Positions 13,883-13,915 of a stretch of 13,915 nucleotides of DNA are shown here, piece by piece (the first letter of the stretch is position 1; the number at the start of each line of letters is the position of its first letter). Origin of the DNA: an uncultured Eubacteriales bacterium (GTDB taxonomy: Bacteria; Bacillota; Clostridia; Christensenellales; UBA1242); assembly GCA_905187655.1 (NCBI GenBank), contig CAJJIV010000020.1, positions 1 to 13,915 on the forward strand, in the 5' to 3' direction. The notes beneath the pieces are model-generated. The model was given only the letters and a program-made list of their open reading frames with translations. It did not search any database and was not told the DNA's origin. The translations under genes were made by a program, and so were the position numbers.

Positions 13883-13915
13883 GCCTAACAGTGCTTATGG
13901 GTGACACTGCTAGGT
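13883..13915. repeat. Inverted repeat at the right edge, probable terminator stem
   Basis: CCTAACAGTG (13884-13893) and CACTGCTAGG (13905-13914) pair at 9 of 10 positions around an 11-nt loop, preceded by a run of A. If T-rich sequence follows beyond the edge, this is a Rho-independent terminator, possibly bidirectional. The window cuts it off. Confidence 0.55.

Noticed and set aside
1..13915. UGA read as tryptophan, as in some low-GC bacteria
   Set aside because: No gene uses TGA as a stop, but all proteins are full length with TGG tryptophans and none needs TGA read-through, so there is no evidence of reassignment.
1..13915. CRISPR arrays, tRNA or rRNA genes, insertion sequences
   Set aside because: Looked for direct-repeat/spacer patterns, cloverleafs and transposase motifs; only the tmRNA and the three 8-bp repeats near 13767-13814 were found, too short and too few for CRISPR.

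Overview
The window reads as chromosomal DNA of a low-GC, anaerobic, Gram-positive-type bacterium (Bacillota, most likely an uncultured Clostridia-like lineage). The grounds are strongly AT-biased coding, clear TTGACA/TATAAT promoters with 16-18 bp spacers, AGGAG-type ribosome sites, a homodimeric pyruvate:ferredoxin oxidoreductase, and the rplM-rpsI and rnr-smpB-ssrA blocks usual in that phylum. The genus cannot be told from this sequence. The standard code is used; all twelve protein genes end in TAA or TAG, none in TGA.

Left part (1-2815): the 3' end of a polysaccharide flippase-type membrane protein with a long hydrophilic tail; galE (UDP-glucose 4-epimerase) from its own consensus promoter and closed by a terminator; then a single GNAT acetyltransferase gene with a consensus promoter very close to its start. 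Flippase and galE point to surface polysaccharide synthesis. A strong stem-loop separates the GNAT gene from the convergent nifJ.

Middle (2916-8924): nifJ on the minus strand, the central pyruvate-oxidising enzyme of a fermentative anaerobe. It diverges from truA with overlapping, back-to-back -10 boxes. truA is followed by an unrecognised 161-residue basic protein with its own promoter, then by rplM-rpsI (ribosomal proteins L13 and S9) and a strong terminator. Just before the rplM -35 box lies a perfect 15-bp inverted repeat containing three TTGCAA palindromes at an exact 11-bp period.

Right part (8925-12166): rnr (RNase R), smpB and ssrA (tmRNA) in order. These are the three partners of trans-translation: SmpB and tmRNA rescue stalled ribosomes and RNase R degrades the faulty mRNA. 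The tmRNA is complete with encoded CCA, and its tag reads ADENYSLALAA. It ends in a clear Rho-independent terminator.

Accessory tail (12167-13915): beyond the tmRNA the content changes character. There is a second terminator-like hairpin, a possible promoter, a long inverted repeat upstream of a divergent-looking HTH regulator (362 aa) with an ankyrin-like stretch, a 55-residue helical protein directly behind it, then three TGTACGCA direct repeats spaced exactly 20 bp (iteron-like) and an inverted repeat cut by the window edge. This is where a mobile or regulatory element could begin, since ssrA 3' ends are known integration sites. No integrase, replication gene or second attachment site is visible, so that remains an inference.
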